From assembly GCF_030272615.1 (NCBI RefSeq), contig NC_081414.1, positions 233,974,733 to 234,038,732 on the forward strand: a stretch of 64,000 nt of DNA. Direction: 5' to 3'. Position numbers and translations under genes: made by a program. The DNA is from Cryptomeria japonica. Taxonomy: Eukaryota; Streptophyta; Pinopsida; Cupressales; Cupressaceae. The notes beneath the pieces are model-generated. The model ran no database searches and was not told where the DNA came from. It worked only from the letters and a program-made list of their open reading frames with translations. Shown one piece after another: positions 40,582 through 51,899 of this stretch (positions are counted from its first letter, which is position 1; each line of letters starts with the position of its first letter).

Positions 40582-41749
40582 TGTAGCATCGTAAATTGTC
40601 ATCGGGCCAATTTACACCTCATGTTTGTGTCCCTACTCCTATTTGGGTTTGTTCGGTGCCTTGACTCCAACTTTTATACCTCATACACCTACCAAGTGGT
40701 TCCTTGGGGAGGTGTCCTCCTCCTTTAGCCCAAAATATGGTCCCTAATTGAGGAGGACCAAAGCGGCCAATGCCCTAGTCCCCCTCTTTGAGACCCAATT
40801 TTCAAGGAGGGGTTGAGACCTACTTCTCCAATAGAAAAATAAAATGGTGGCTCAATAGGACCATTGGAGGTTGGCCTACTTAGTATATTGACCTAGATCC
40901 TCATATATAAAGACATTAATCAATTCATCTCAATCCTAAGAAATATAAGTCTTCACATTCAAGCAATAAAGCATTCAAGCATTGAAGTGTTTATCATCAA
41001 GCATTTCCAAATGTCTTCAAGGTTGCATATTCTTTATTCAATCATTATGGAGAAAATTACAACATTCATATGCAAGCATATGTGTGTGAAGAGGGTTTTT
41101 TCATGTTCATGCCATTTCATACAACATATATGATTACATTCAAGATGAAAAGCATCCTTATCAGTCATTGCAGTTCTGAGGTATACCTTTCCATTATTTA
41201 TTTTAGTATTTGCAATATTTTATTCAAGGTTAATTACTAAACTGGGGTTTGACTTAGGCAAACCCCTATTTCCAGCCCATTTCCCCTTCTTTTGGTGTGT
41301 AGGAAGCAGGTACAGAGTTGTGATCTTTAGAATAAGCTTTATTTATAGTAATGAATCAATCCCCCATTGGCATGCAAAAAGTGTGGAGGACCATAGCGAT
41401 TGTCACACCGGTCCCAACAAATCAGGAGCTCCTTCTTGGAACAAGTCTAAATCCTCTTACAATCCTCATATTCAAATTTGTGGCTCAATACTATGACTAT
41501 AGCTTACTGTTTACACATAATTACTTCAATTTCAGCCCATTTAGCCTAATTTCAGCATCTTCAACAAATCAATTCAACTCAAGGGAAAGAAGAGGCTCAT
41601 TCAAAACCCCTGGAATTAGATTAGCATCTAGATCTATTAGGTTTAGATCTATCTAGTTCCTATCTTACCCTAATGTAATGGTCTCCAAGATCATAAATTG
41701 GTAGTTTTCATATATCCAATTGTGGGAACCCTAATTTTTCACCATTACA
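40582..41749 (+). repeat. 3' LTR of the nested family C element
   Basis: 1168 bp, TGTAGCATCG to ACCATTACA, aligned throughout with 34264-35480 but with many substitutions and a shortened segment near 40637. Confidence 0.88.
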
Positions 41750-44700
41750 AGAGATGGCTAAATGCATGGTTCATTTTTGGGATATGGATGCTCCTTTTTG
41801 GGTTGAGGCAATCACTTGTGCTAATTACATTGAAAATCTTATGCCTCATAAGACACTGCGACATTTGAATCCTAAGGAGGCTTGGTCCCATATCGAGCTT
41901 GATGTATCTTAATTCAAAATCTTTGGGAGTGAGGCTTGGGCATTTATTCCAGATTCTTAGAGGAAATCCAAAGAGAAGAATAATCAACCACTCATCTTTG
42001 TTGACTACTGTGAGGATGCTAAGGCGTACAAATTATTTGATCTTATTTCTAGAGAGGTCTTATTTCAATGAGATGTCCAATTTGATGAGTGCTATCCTTT
42101 GATAGACTCTTCATCACCAGCTTATTTGTCACTTCTTACTCCTTCATCTCATGAAGATTATTTACCTTGTGAGAATGAGGATGATGTTCCAGTTCAGCAC
42201 CCACCACCTTCACCTCTACCTCCCAAGTGGGTCTACAATACTATAGATGGAGTTGGAGATTGTGTAGGTGATCCTTCTAATTCTTATCATACTCATTCAT
42301 AGCTTTATGGGATTTATCTTTTAATTCAAGCCATTTCAATTGATTCTGAGAAGTTTTTAGATACAACAAGTATTATTGAGTGAGATATGGTTATGGCAGA
42401 GGATTATTCTTTACTGATGAAGAATCATACTCAGAATCTTGTTCCTCTTCCTAAGGAATCTTGTTCCTCTTCCTAAGGGAAGAAAGTTGGTGTGGTGAAA
42501 GTGGGTGTATCATAATAAATATGTTGCAAATGGTTTTATTAATAAGTATAAGGATTGTCTTGTTGCTACGGGGTTTTCAAAAGTTGAAAGCATTGATTAT
42601 TCTTAGACCTTTTCTCCTATTGCCAAGATGGATTCTATCTACCTTGTGCTTTCACTTGCAACTTCATACGGATGGTTAGTATATTATATCGATGTGAAGA
42701 GTGCCTTCTTGCATGGTGATCTTAATGAAGAGATCTATATGGAGCAACCACAAAGTTGTGTAGGACTTTTCACTTGTTTTTAGGATTTAGTGTTCATTGT
42801 ATGGTCTCAAGCAGGCTGATCAAGCTTGGTATGAGAATATGAACATTTTCTACTATCTTCTAGTTTCAGGGCAAGTGCAAGGTAATGAGTCACAAATTCG
42901 CGGAAGTCCGCACGTTGGAAAACGTGCTCTTATAAACGGGGGCCCATTTATGCTTCGGGCTCTCGAGCCGAAAGGTAACGAGGGTCTGAAGCAAAAAAAA
43001 ATGGGCCCCCGTTTCTAAATCGCATTTTTCCTTTTTTTTCCACAAGCCGCCCTTGTTTGAAAACGGGGGCCCGTTTTGTGGAAGTTGATTCCACAACCCG
43101 CCACTTGGCTCGGGATTAGGCCCGAGATAGGCCTGGGATGGCCACACCTGAGACATGGGCCTGCAAATTCAAATCTCCATGAATGAAAGAACAAATATGA
43201 ACTTCAAAAATAGTTTACACACCTCTAATCAGAGAATTTTTATACGAAATTAAAACCCATTTCAAATTATACTCTCTAGATTCTAAATATATAAATTTAT
43301 TTAAAAATTGATTATTTTAACTATTTTTCATTTAATTTATACTAAATCGGATCCATAAATTTGAAATATTAACTAATTTTGTTAATTTAATAACTTTTTT
43401 ATTTTAAAGAATTTTGGAAAAAAATTATATGTCATCAATCTACACAAAATTCTTTTGTATTTAAAAAAAAAAAATCAAAAAATGTTAAGTTTACATCAAA
43501 TTATGTGGGTCGTACACGTCAAATTTTTAAAAAGATAATTAAGGCCATTCAAAAATTAATTAAAAAAAAAATATTAGAAAAAAAAATAGAGAAAAATATG
43601 CTCATCAATCTTCAGTGTGTTACAAACCATTTCCCAAAACGGTTTGAGAAAATAATTTTAATTGTGTCAAAAAGTGTGGGTCGTACACATGCATGGTATG
43701 GTCCTGAAACAGGCATTTTTAAAACATAGTTTTCAGAACTCCATTCAAAAAGTTATTTTTTATTATGTGGGTATTAAAATAAATTACATATTTGGAAAGT
43801 ACACTCAGAGGGCTATCTTTTATATTACTGACTTTTTCCAAGATTCAATCTCTAAGTGTTTCAAAATTTAAGCTCAAATGAGACAAAATCTGAAAATTAG
43901 GGAAAACACTTCCACTTCTTGGCCAAAAAGTGGACTCATCTTCTTGCACTGACCCTTCACCTAGTTTCATCTCAATCACACAGTTTACACTCAAAGACAA
44001 AAGGGAGTTATTTTGATATTGGTCTTGTATGTGGATGATTTGATTCTTATAGATGATTCTCCTTCCATGATAGATCTTATTTTTCTCTATTACTTCCTTG
44101 GTCTTCAAGTTATTTAGTCTTCAAATGGTATTTATGTTTATCAACAAATGTATGCTCTTGATATTCTTCAAATATTTGGCATGTGTTTGATTGCAATTCT
44201 TCCCCACACCATTTTAGTATGTGTTGTTCTTCTCCTTCAATGGATGCTACATTATACAAGCAGTTGATTGGCAGTCTTTTGTACCTAGCACATGCTCATC
44301 TTGATATTTCCTTTGTGGTTAGTCTAGTATCTCATTTCTCTCATAATCCACATGAGAGTCAAGAGAAGCTATCAAATGTATTTTAAGGTATATTTAGGGC
44401 ACATCTCATTTTGGCATTTATTATACATCAAGAGACTCTTGGGTTCTTGGCTTCACTAACTCAAATTGGGCTAGTGATGTTGATGATTGGAGTTCTTCTT
44501 TTGGATTTATATTTTGTATTGGTTTTGGCCCTATAGAATAGTCTTGTAAGAATCAATTTTCTATTACATTATCATCTACTAAGGCTGACTATCGAGCAGT
44601 TTTTCTTTCTAGCTAGTAGATTTTATGGCTTGGTCAGTCGTTGGCAAAGTTTGGTTATCCTCCTAATTGTCCCACTATTCTTTAGCATGACAATTAGAGT

Positions 44701-44935
44701 GCTATATATATTTCTTGCAACCAAGTGGAGCATTAGTGTACTAAGCATATTGAGATCCACATGCACTTCATTTGGTTTTTGATTCAAGATGGTTTTCTTA
44801 TTTTGGATTACATACCTACAAAGGATCATATTGTAGACACCTTCACTGAAAAATATGCATCCTCACATTACCTTCACTTGCAGTTAGTGCTTGGGGTGAA
44901 GGAAGTTGTCCTTGGGGGGTGTTTATGAGGCCTTC
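41750..44935 (+). pseudogene. Copia integrase (end), RT and RNase H
   Basis: The Copia frame resumes right after the nested element with EMAKCMV and an APFWVEAITCANYI block (end of the integrase core). A linker follows with an acidic/proline-rich stretch near 42190-42230. RT begins near 42480 and includes FINKYKDCLVATGF and DVKSAFLHGDLNEEIYMEQ (about 42690-42750). A GLKQADQAWYE motif precedes the DNA-transposon insert at 42869-43960. After it RT resumes, with the catalytic LVLYVDDLIL (YVDD box) at about 44020-44050. RNase H sequence runs from about 44240 to 44900 and ends in a DTFTEKYASSHYLHLQLVLG-like tail. Stops and frameshifts are frequent (for example 42301, 42783, 44118), so it is non-functional. 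Confidence 0.85.
42869..43960. mobile_element. Non-autonomous DNA transposon (Mutator-like) with 9-bp duplication
   Basis: This 1092-bp insert in the Copia RT is flanked by perfect 9-bp duplications CTAGTTTCA (42860-42868 and 43961-43969). Its ends are inverted repeats: the left GGGCAAGTGCAAGG...ATGAGTCAC (42869-42893) pairs with the reverse complement of 43930-43960 (GTGAAGGGTCAGTGCAAG...ATGAGTCCAC), with matching blocks AGTGCAAG and ATGAGTC at equal spacing. The left end lacks the outer 5 bp. A 9-bp duplication is characteristic of Mutator-like elements. No transposase is visible. Inside is a perfect 16-bp hairpin (42934-42949 with 42999-43014, loop 49 bp). An 88-residue minus-strand frame (42890-43156) overlaps it and is not supported as a gene. 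Confidence 0.82.
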
Positions 44936-45142
44936 CTTCCTTCAATAGTTCATTTTTTTTCTTGGATTGCATCTCTCACTTTTCGAGAGGGGTTTTTCCC
45001 CATGTGGTTTTCTCCTTTTCTATGCTTTAAGAAACCTCTTTTTGTATATGGGCACCTCATCAAGCCTTTATTTGTCAAGACCCATTCTTGCATTTCATGC
45101 ATTCAAAGGATTTGTACTTTTTAAGTTTCACTTAATGGGGGG

Positions 45143-45423
45143 TGTTGGAGAATTCTATCTAGAGTTATGCCTTTTTATCTTAATTTCACTTAGTTGTTCA
45201 TTTATTGAGTTTTATTTATCTCCTTTATGTTTTTATTTAGTTCTCCTAATTTTAGATTAGGGCTTCTCTTGCCTTCTAAAAATCAAGTCATTATAGATTG
45301 TTTTAGTCACTCTATACCTTTTTCTTTTGATGAATATACCATATCTTTCTTGTTTCTCGTTTGTGGAAAGTATTCTTCATTTGTTGTTTGAACTTGCAAG
45401 TGCTTGTATTGCAAAATTCAACA
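45143..45423 (+). repeat. 3' LTR of the Copia element
   Basis: 281 bp, TGTTGGAGAATTC to TTCAACA. Preceded by a short polypurine tract AATGGGG at 45134-45142 and aligned with 30964-31269. Confidence 0.85.
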
Positions 45424-47140
45424 AAAATGGATTATTATGGTCGTTAGGAACATTGACTTCTTGTTGATGTTTTTCTATTTCCATTCTTTTATCTCTCTTC
45501 AAAAGGTTAAGTAGGTGATTGAACTTACATGTCAAATTGATTATGCCAATTAAGAAAGATATTAATCCTATATATGCTTCAAATTATTTTATTTTCTTTC
45601 TTTAGTCTTTAGATTTTAAAGGGGATTTTTCTCTCTCTTCCATCTAGGACCTTAGGAAAGTTATCATCATGAATGTCACTTCCCTTGATGCCACCAATGT
45701 TGGAATATTTTTATCTCTTGGTTATCCTTTTCATTGTGTAAAGTGTGTCATATGGGGATACATACCATCATCTATTCATAATATTCTTTTATCGTGTCTC
45801 TTTGTTCACTAGCCAATACATATCTATCATTTGTCTTTAGTATTAGCTAGATTCACTTCTTGCTATTGTTGTTATAGTATTTTTGGTTCAAAAACTTGTT
45901 GGTTGAATTTTTCTATGTTTTGTTCATGATTAACTTATGGGCATTACAATCTTAATAACCAAAAGAAGCCTATGCTTATACAAAATTAATTTGTCATTTT
46001 TTACAAACTAGGAAAGATGGAATTTGTCACTTTCATTACACCAATAACTATGTATATTATATTTCCATGACGAAATTGACACTTCATTCATATTCTTTGA
46101 TATGATTTTTTTAAGATTCATAACTTTTGTGTATAAATACTCAATGTGGGGTGTTAATTTTTCAAATTACATAAGTTTTTGAGGGGAAACTAAATATACA
46201 ATCATATCCAACTTTAGATTCTAAATCATTATTTCCCCTTTCAATACAACATCATTTATGAGCCCTATTATTAGTGTGAATGGTTTATATTTCCTAATTT
46301 TGTAGTTGATTCGCTACTTAGGTCATTTTCAAGTTTAAAGTTAAGTTCTCTTAGGGACTTTTTCACTTTTATCATACATTAGTTATATTTTTGGAGTCTT
46401 GGGTGGTATATTCTATATATACCAACTTATTTATTTTATTATAATCATGATTTGCATTCTTATTTAATAAATTATAGTTTATTCTATATTTATTTTTTTG
46501 TTAACTTTCCTTTAACTCATATGTATTCTTAGGTGGCTTCACAACCAAATCTTACTTGATATGCAAGCTCAATTATGAGTTGTGGGTTAACTTTTAGGAA
46601 ACCTAGGAGTACATATTTATTATTTCTTGAATCATTGATTATTCCCTTCTCTTGTATTATTGGATGGTTTGGAGAATCAAAAAAGTTGAAAGAAATATAT
46701 TTTCTCATCTTTCTTTATTTTCTCTTAACTCTACCTAATCAACCTTTTCCTCAATCTTCACCTTTTAAAAAGGTATCTTATACACCACCTAGACACATTG
46801 AATTCCCACCCTCTTCCTCTACCCTCATTACTCATACCAAACCACTCTCTAAAGATATATTTGTCTCTTACAAAGATATTGCCATGATTGACAATTAGAG
46901 AGTGGTTCAAAAATAAAATAATTGTGTATATATATTTTCACTTCATTCTTCTCTACACTTTCCTTGTGGCAAATACCTTTATCCTTTACCACTTTCTAGG
47001 GATTTTTAAATTCAAATTTCCACATCTCTTCCTCTAAATTCTTATAAGATATCAAGATCTCCTTCTATTACCACCATGGAGAAAAAGAACAATGAACAAC
47101 ATATCTCATTGTTTAATTATTTGAGGATATTGGTAATGAG
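45424..47140. other. No clearly recognised gene (possibly LINE ORF1 relic)
   Basis: AT-rich sequence upstream of the LINE endonuclease relic. By position it could be the first ORF of that LINE. The 107-residue frame at 46575-46898 has a Pro/Ser-rich half, but I cannot identify a domain. Confidence 0.35.
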
Positions 47141-47149
47141 AATACTCCT

Positions 47150-49150
47150 TGTTCATCGCCATAAATTGAAATGCACTACCTAGAATGTTAGAGGATTTCT
47201 ATATCCCTCATCAAAAGTATAAATTCTCACTAAATTCCAAGCCATTGAAAATAGAATCCTAATATTGTATTTCTTCAAAAAGTAAAACTTAATGATGTTC
47301 ATCTTGATGTGGTACTTGATCATTTATGGAAGGAAACTTGATTATTTCATACTTATCATGTTAATGGAAATGGATAAATTTTCATTGGGATGAATGATTT
47401 GATTTCCAATTTTTTTATTAATAAAGGTTAAAATCCCTCACATAGTTTTGCCTAGGTCCTTACCATTTTCAATGGATAGATTATTGGGTGTTGTTATATG
47501 TTACTAATTATGCTACAGTAATAATTGCTATTTTGGACTGGATGTCTAATAATATCCCTAATGTTGATTGAATTTTAAAGGGAGATCTCAATATGGTCAA
47601 ACATCATAACAATTGCATATACAATAATTTTAATAAGCTCACAAGAATTGAATTTAAGAACTAAATTTACTACCATAATTAATTGGATGTGGTTGATCAT
47701 TTATATGGATTATTCTTAAATCATGTTGATAATGTTGGGATTCAAGAACACCGAGAGGGGGGTGAATCAGTGTTCTACTGGAATGGAGAAATTTAACCTT
47801 ATTAATACAACAACTCAAAAACCGGTAAACATAAAAGCATATAACAATAAGCAACAATGCAACCATAAAGATGAACACCATAACACCATAGATTTATACG
47901 TGGAAAACCTCAAAGAGGAAAAACCACAGTAGGGTTGGAGACACGCAATATCTATCCATTGATCAAATGAATAAATATTACAATAAGGGACCTGCACATG
48001 CAGGAAGGCCAACAACCTAGAGCACACTGCTCATCACAAAAGGAGTCTCACTAACTACATAAAACATCGGACAACAATCTGAAATGAAGATTTAACTACA
48101 AGTATAGCATCTCCCATGCCTGAGTACAGTTTTGGTTAAGTTCAATACCAGAGGCCTTAAACCTCTTCCACAAAACCAACTCGATCACTTATGATTGACC
48201 AAATCCTCTACATGAATGATTTGCATAATCCCATACCATACATGTTCTCCTATTATCTACCATGATCTACAAAGAGATCTTACATCATGTTTAATTCAAC
48301 CCGGGACCTAAACAATTAGGTCAGCCACCTAAAAGAAAATAAAATAAATTCATAACTTAAACCTGCAATCTAATGATAAACCAAGTCAGCTTAGGCCGAA
48401 AACAATGTAAACTAATCAATAAATCATGTCGGTAACGCATCAGGAACATCCTCCAACACGTTATAGAAACTGGTCCATAACCTAGATAGTATCGGACCCA
48501 AAATAGGTCGCCATAAGCCAAATGAAGCACCGCCAGCAACTAAAACACGAACATGATAACCATCAGCATCTAGAGAGCCTACTAGAAGCCACACCAACAC
48601 CACTTATGCATAACATCAAAAGATCTTCAATCGAGCTCTGTCAGTGAAACCCTCACCGAATCAATAAACCAGGCTTACTAGCATATAAGATAGCATATGA
48701 TTGCCAAATCAAAACCAACTGAATGTGATACACATCAGGAACACATGAGTAACCAATCCAAACCAATTCCATCGACCAAAGCATACCAGAGTATACCGGA
48801 TCAACATGATCTCTCCAACCAGAAACCAAACATCCCACCGGGACCAACGAGAGACTGGTAAACAGCCAAAGCAGCTAGTGTTGACATCAATGCAACACAA
48901 TCAATTCCTCCAAATTGCCAACAGATAATTGGTTTACATAGCCCAATTATAGATCTAGATTAGACAAAAAACTTAGTAGGTTTGGTATATTTTATGTCTC
49001 ATAATTTTCATATTATCCCTTCTCATTCTAGTTCCTATATATTCTTGTTGATTATTCTATTCCTTCATCTAATCAATTTCATTTTTTTTTTTATTATTTA
49101 CCTTTCTCATTCTTCCCTTACCTCATCTTAGCTACCTTTCAAATTAAATT
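47150..49150 (+). pseudogene. LINE endonuclease relic, split by a solo LTR
   Basis: Reads as the N-terminal AP-endonuclease-like domain of a plant LINE ORF2: a TTWNVRGFL-type start near 47175, an NPNIVFLQEVKL-type motif near 47265 (with stops or frameshifts between), and a GDLNMVKHHNN block near 47582-47615, the catalytic GD(F/L)N motif. The frame breaks at 47732 where a 1191-bp solo LTR is inserted. It resumes at 48929 with a segment like the end of the domain (LDKKLS..., then a PSHSSSY phrase that could be the SDH region). No RT domain follows: at about 49150 the sequence changes to the 3'-truncated end of a minus-strand Copia element. Confidence 0.65.
47733..48923 (-). mobile_element. Solo LTR, family A copy 3
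   Basis: 1191 bp, starting TGTTGGGATTC and ending TTGCCAACA in plus orientation, with perfect 5-bp duplications GATAA at 47728-47732 and 48924-48928. Homologous to 2236-3511 (same orientation) and to the reverse complement of 15521-16858. Shared features are the GAGGGGGGTGAATCAG segment near 47753, the ACGTGGAAAAC segment near 47898 and the CTAGAGCACACTGCTC block near 48015. Removing it rejoins the LINE reading. Frames inside are not genes. Confidence 0.88.
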
Positions 49151-51083
49151 TCTCACTCCTAAAAATTTCTAATTATGTGTCCTAATTAGCCATAATGGTT
49201 TTTCCAAGTGGCTCCACTAAGCATAATCTTAGCCTTGTCCATAATTGTCTTATTTGTTCTCCCTGCAACTCCATTGTGTTAATGGGTATATGAATTTTTC
49301 TTATATCTCTTTATCCCATGGTCCCTGCAAAATCCATCAAATTTTGCTAAACAAAATTATTGTTATTGGTAGTTCTCAAAACCCTAATCTTCCTACTCAA
49401 ATGATTTTATACAAGAGTCTTAAATTTAAAATGACTAGAATACTTTAGAGTTAATTCTAAAGAAATATACCAATATCCTTATATATTATTCAAATATGAT
49501 AAATATATTTAAATCAAAAGAACATTTGTTGGACCAAAAAGATAAGAATGAATAGATCCAACACCTGAGAAGATTTGTGAGAACTTGAGTATAATTGAGT
49601 GTAATTTTTTTCATATATATAATATTCACATAAATCAAAAGTTCAAGAGCATAACCAATCAAACTCTTTATAATATTTTTATTTTCTTATGTCCTTAAAC
49701 CTTTCTCACCTATGTGGCTCATTAATTAGTGACATAGCATTGCTTCTATGCAAGTAACTTGGTCTCTAAAGTGGGAGAACCCTCAGGTAACTAGAAAGAA
49801 TGACCATGAAAAGTGGATGCAACACTTTTCTTTGTTATGGGTTTCAATAATGAAGGTTTGGATTTTATAAATATTTTGATTGATTGAATAGAAGAACTAT
49901 TATATTTAAATATGAATGCATTCAACTAAAATAAAGTAAAAATACAAACATCCTTATCATGCACTATAGCCCCTCTTACTATCTTACACCATTCGCTTAA
50001 GAAAACCACCTACACATCCAAATCATTCAAATTATTTAGAGAAAGTAGGTTCCATGCTAAACCAAATATATGCAATACATAGTTCATTTTCTTCACTTAG
50101 CCCTTAAGGAATATGAAGACTCTTCCAAAACCAACAATATTTAGATGAGATCCATCTCCAAGGTTCACCTTCCCACCATCATATTCTTCATACTTTGAAA
50201 ACCAACCCTAAAGTGAGGTCATGTGGAAGTAAGATTTGCAGTCTATCAAACATGCACATTTTGATGCATGTGCTTCAAAGTCTATGACAATATATCACCA
50301 TCATCATGAGAAGAATTCTTAAATTTTTCATAAAAATTACTTCTTTTTTTATTTTTCTCTTCCTTGAATTCTATTCTAGAATGCCCAAGCTTACCTAAAT
50401 TCCACTTATCCCTGTTCTTTCTATCAAATTTCAATCCCCTATGGTATTTGGATCTAGACTTGTCCCCCTTCTTGCATTTCTCTTTCAATGTTCCAATAGC
50501 ATCTATGTCCTCCTTGGATGATTCAAAAAAACTTCTCTAAGTCTCTTTAAAAAGTAATGATGCAACTACCTCATCTATTTTAAAATTAGAAGTTGTACTC
50601 TTGATTGCCATCACCAAGTGATCCCATAAGTTTGGAAAAGAACATAATGAAGTCATGAATTTTTCCTCCTCCTCCATCTTCACTTTAATTGAGTGCACTT
50701 GGGTATCAACTGCATTGAAAGCATTCAACTGCTCAACCACACAACCACCATCCTCCATCTTGAGGATATACAACTTCTTTCTTATGAAAATTTTATTTAC
50801 CAAGGATTTAGAATAATAAATTTCACCCCTATTCTACAATTCCACAAGATTGGCTTCTTTGTGTCCATTCAACAATACAAAGTCTTTCAAACATAGCCAA
50901 TGAAACTTTTTTTTTTCATTTTTATCCATTTTTCTCAATTTTCTCACGAGATAGTAGGTTCAAATCTAGATAGTGCATTCCCATATATCTCTATCTATGA
51001 GCATATCCTCCATCTTGAGCTTCCAAAGCTTAAATTTTGTTCCTAAGGATTTGTCCATTTTTATTTGTGATGTGACTGTCATC
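49150..51083 (-). pseudogene. Copia gag, protease and integrase (5' half)
   Basis: Minus-strand Copia coding remains. Gag starts at about 51083 (MTVTSQIKMDKSLGTKF) and continues with a KLKMEDMLIDRDIW motif, then the conserved NKIFIRKKLYILKMEDGG and EQLNAFNA segments in the frame 50803-50537. A basic Lys/Arg-rich tail with a GKLGH remnant of the knuckle region lies at 50488-50282. Protease-like sequence near 50200-49990 has an SKYEEYDGGKVNLGDGS motif. Integrase sequence with TNKTIMDKAKIMLSGATWKN lies at about 49250-49175. Stops break all segments. The element ends near 49150 beside the LINE relic, so RT and RNase H are missing. Confidence 0.78.
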
Positions 51084-51172
51084 TTCCCAACAACAAGATA
51101 CAAACTCCTACTTAGTTCAATATTAGTACAAAAATGTTATTGTCCCTAATACCTAGTATCTAAAGTGATCAA

Positions 51173-51184
51173 GCTTTGATACCA
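51173..51184 (-). other. Primer-binding site of the minus-strand Copia element
   Basis: Minus strand TGGTATCAAAGC, one base from the usual TGGTATCAGAGC Met-tRNA site, 90 bp upstream of gag. Confidence 0.7.
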
Positions 51185-51187
51185 AAT

Positions 51188-51811
51188 CAAAGGAGGCAAA
51201 GGTGTGGAAAACACTTCCTACAATAATCTATGAGACAATGTATCTACAAAAATTAAACTAATCACATTATTACAAGGAAATAAATAGACAATATACCATA
51301 ACATGGTGATTTATGTGGGAAAACCCCTTCAAGGAGAAACTCAACATGCTCTAAAGCAACTCAATATATCATTTAGCAATCAATTGTTGCAATACACTTG
51401 CAAATTCTAAGCCTTTTACAAGAGTATCACCAACAAGAAATTTAGAGCAATTCTTTTAGTGTAACTATACCTACAAAAAGCTCACTATCAAAACCTTAAT
51501 CTCAAAAATTTATAAATAGAAGTAATACAGAAGCAATGAGCTAAAACCTCAACGTTTGTGGTACCCAAATCCTTTATAAAAAATATGATGTCTGAATTAC
51601 AAGATGAGTCAATAGGTCCTAAATATAGCATATTTATTCCACTTGTTATAAGTTTATCATAATCTACTTGCCAATTTGAGCACTCCATTATCTATATTCA
51701 AATTTTTGTTAGTCATGTCATGTCATAACATAGTCATAAGTTAGTCAACAAGTGCAACTCTCTTACAACTCTTTTATGTGTCATAGGTTTTTTTATATTT
51801 CCAACTAAACT
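51188..51811 (-). repeat. Probable 5' LTR of the minus-strand Copia element
   Basis: Non-coding sequence next to the primer site. It has a GTGGGAAAACCCCTTCAAGG block near 51315 typical of Copia LTR ends and probably begins at about 51811 (TAGTTGGAAATAT on the minus strand). No second copy is available to fix the ends. Confidence 0.5.
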
Positions 51812-51819
51812 ATCCTTTA

Positions 51820-51896
51820 TAACCCAAAAAAGTATTTTTTGTTTTGTAGCCCAAAAAAAGTATTTTTTGTTTTGTAGCCCAAAAAAAGTATTTTTG
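51820..51896 (+). repeat. 28-bp tandem repeat, about three copies
   Basis: Units start at 51841 and 51869 with GTTTTGTAGCCCAAAAAAAG, and a partial first unit lies at 51820-51840. It sits at the outer edge of the Copia LTR. Confidence 0.9.
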
Positions 51897-51899
51897 TAT

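Larger units (their letters stand above)
34264..41749 (+). mobile_element. Nested LTR retrotransposon (family C LTRs) with G-patch and CHHC knuckles
   Basis: A complete two-LTR element inserted in the Copia integrase. The 5' LTR is 34264-35480 and the 3' LTR 40582-41749. Both start TGTAGCATCGTAAATTGTC and end TTTTTCACCATTACA. A primer-binding-site candidate follows the first LTR, and a polypurine tract precedes the second. The flanks are agaac on the left and agaga on the right, so a 5-bp duplication is at best decayed. The internal 5.1 kb has a short gag-like coding relic (36640-37310) but no reverse transcriptase, integrase or protease that I can recognise. It is therefore either a large non-autonomous element (LARD-like) or a Ty3/gypsy element whose pol has been lost. 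The LTRs differ visibly and by about 50 bp in length, so it is old. Confidence 0.85.
30964..45423 (+). mobile_element. Full-length degenerate Copia element with two nested insertions
   Basis: Flanked by similar short LTRs at 30964-31269 and 45143-45423, both starting TGTTRGAG-ATTCTATCTAG and ending TTCAACA. Between them are gag, protease, integrase, RT and RNase H in Copia order on the plus strand. A 7486-bp LTR element (34264-41749) interrupts integrase, and a 1092-bp DNA transposon (42869-43960) interrupts RT. Subtracting both inserts and the 9-bp duplication leaves about 5.9 kb, a normal Copia length. Target duplications at the outer ends are not clean (ATTAA on the left, AAAAT on the right), consistent with age. 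Many stops and frameshifts mean no functional product. Confidence 0.88.

Noticed and set aside
34259-41754. A 5-bp target duplication for the nested family C element
   Set aside because: The flanks are agaac and agaga, which match at only three of five positions, so I do not claim it.
43059-43078. The palindrome AAAACGGGGGCCCGTTTT as a regulatory site
   Set aside because: It is part of the repeated G/C-rich segments inside the DNA transposon, and nothing links it to a promoter.
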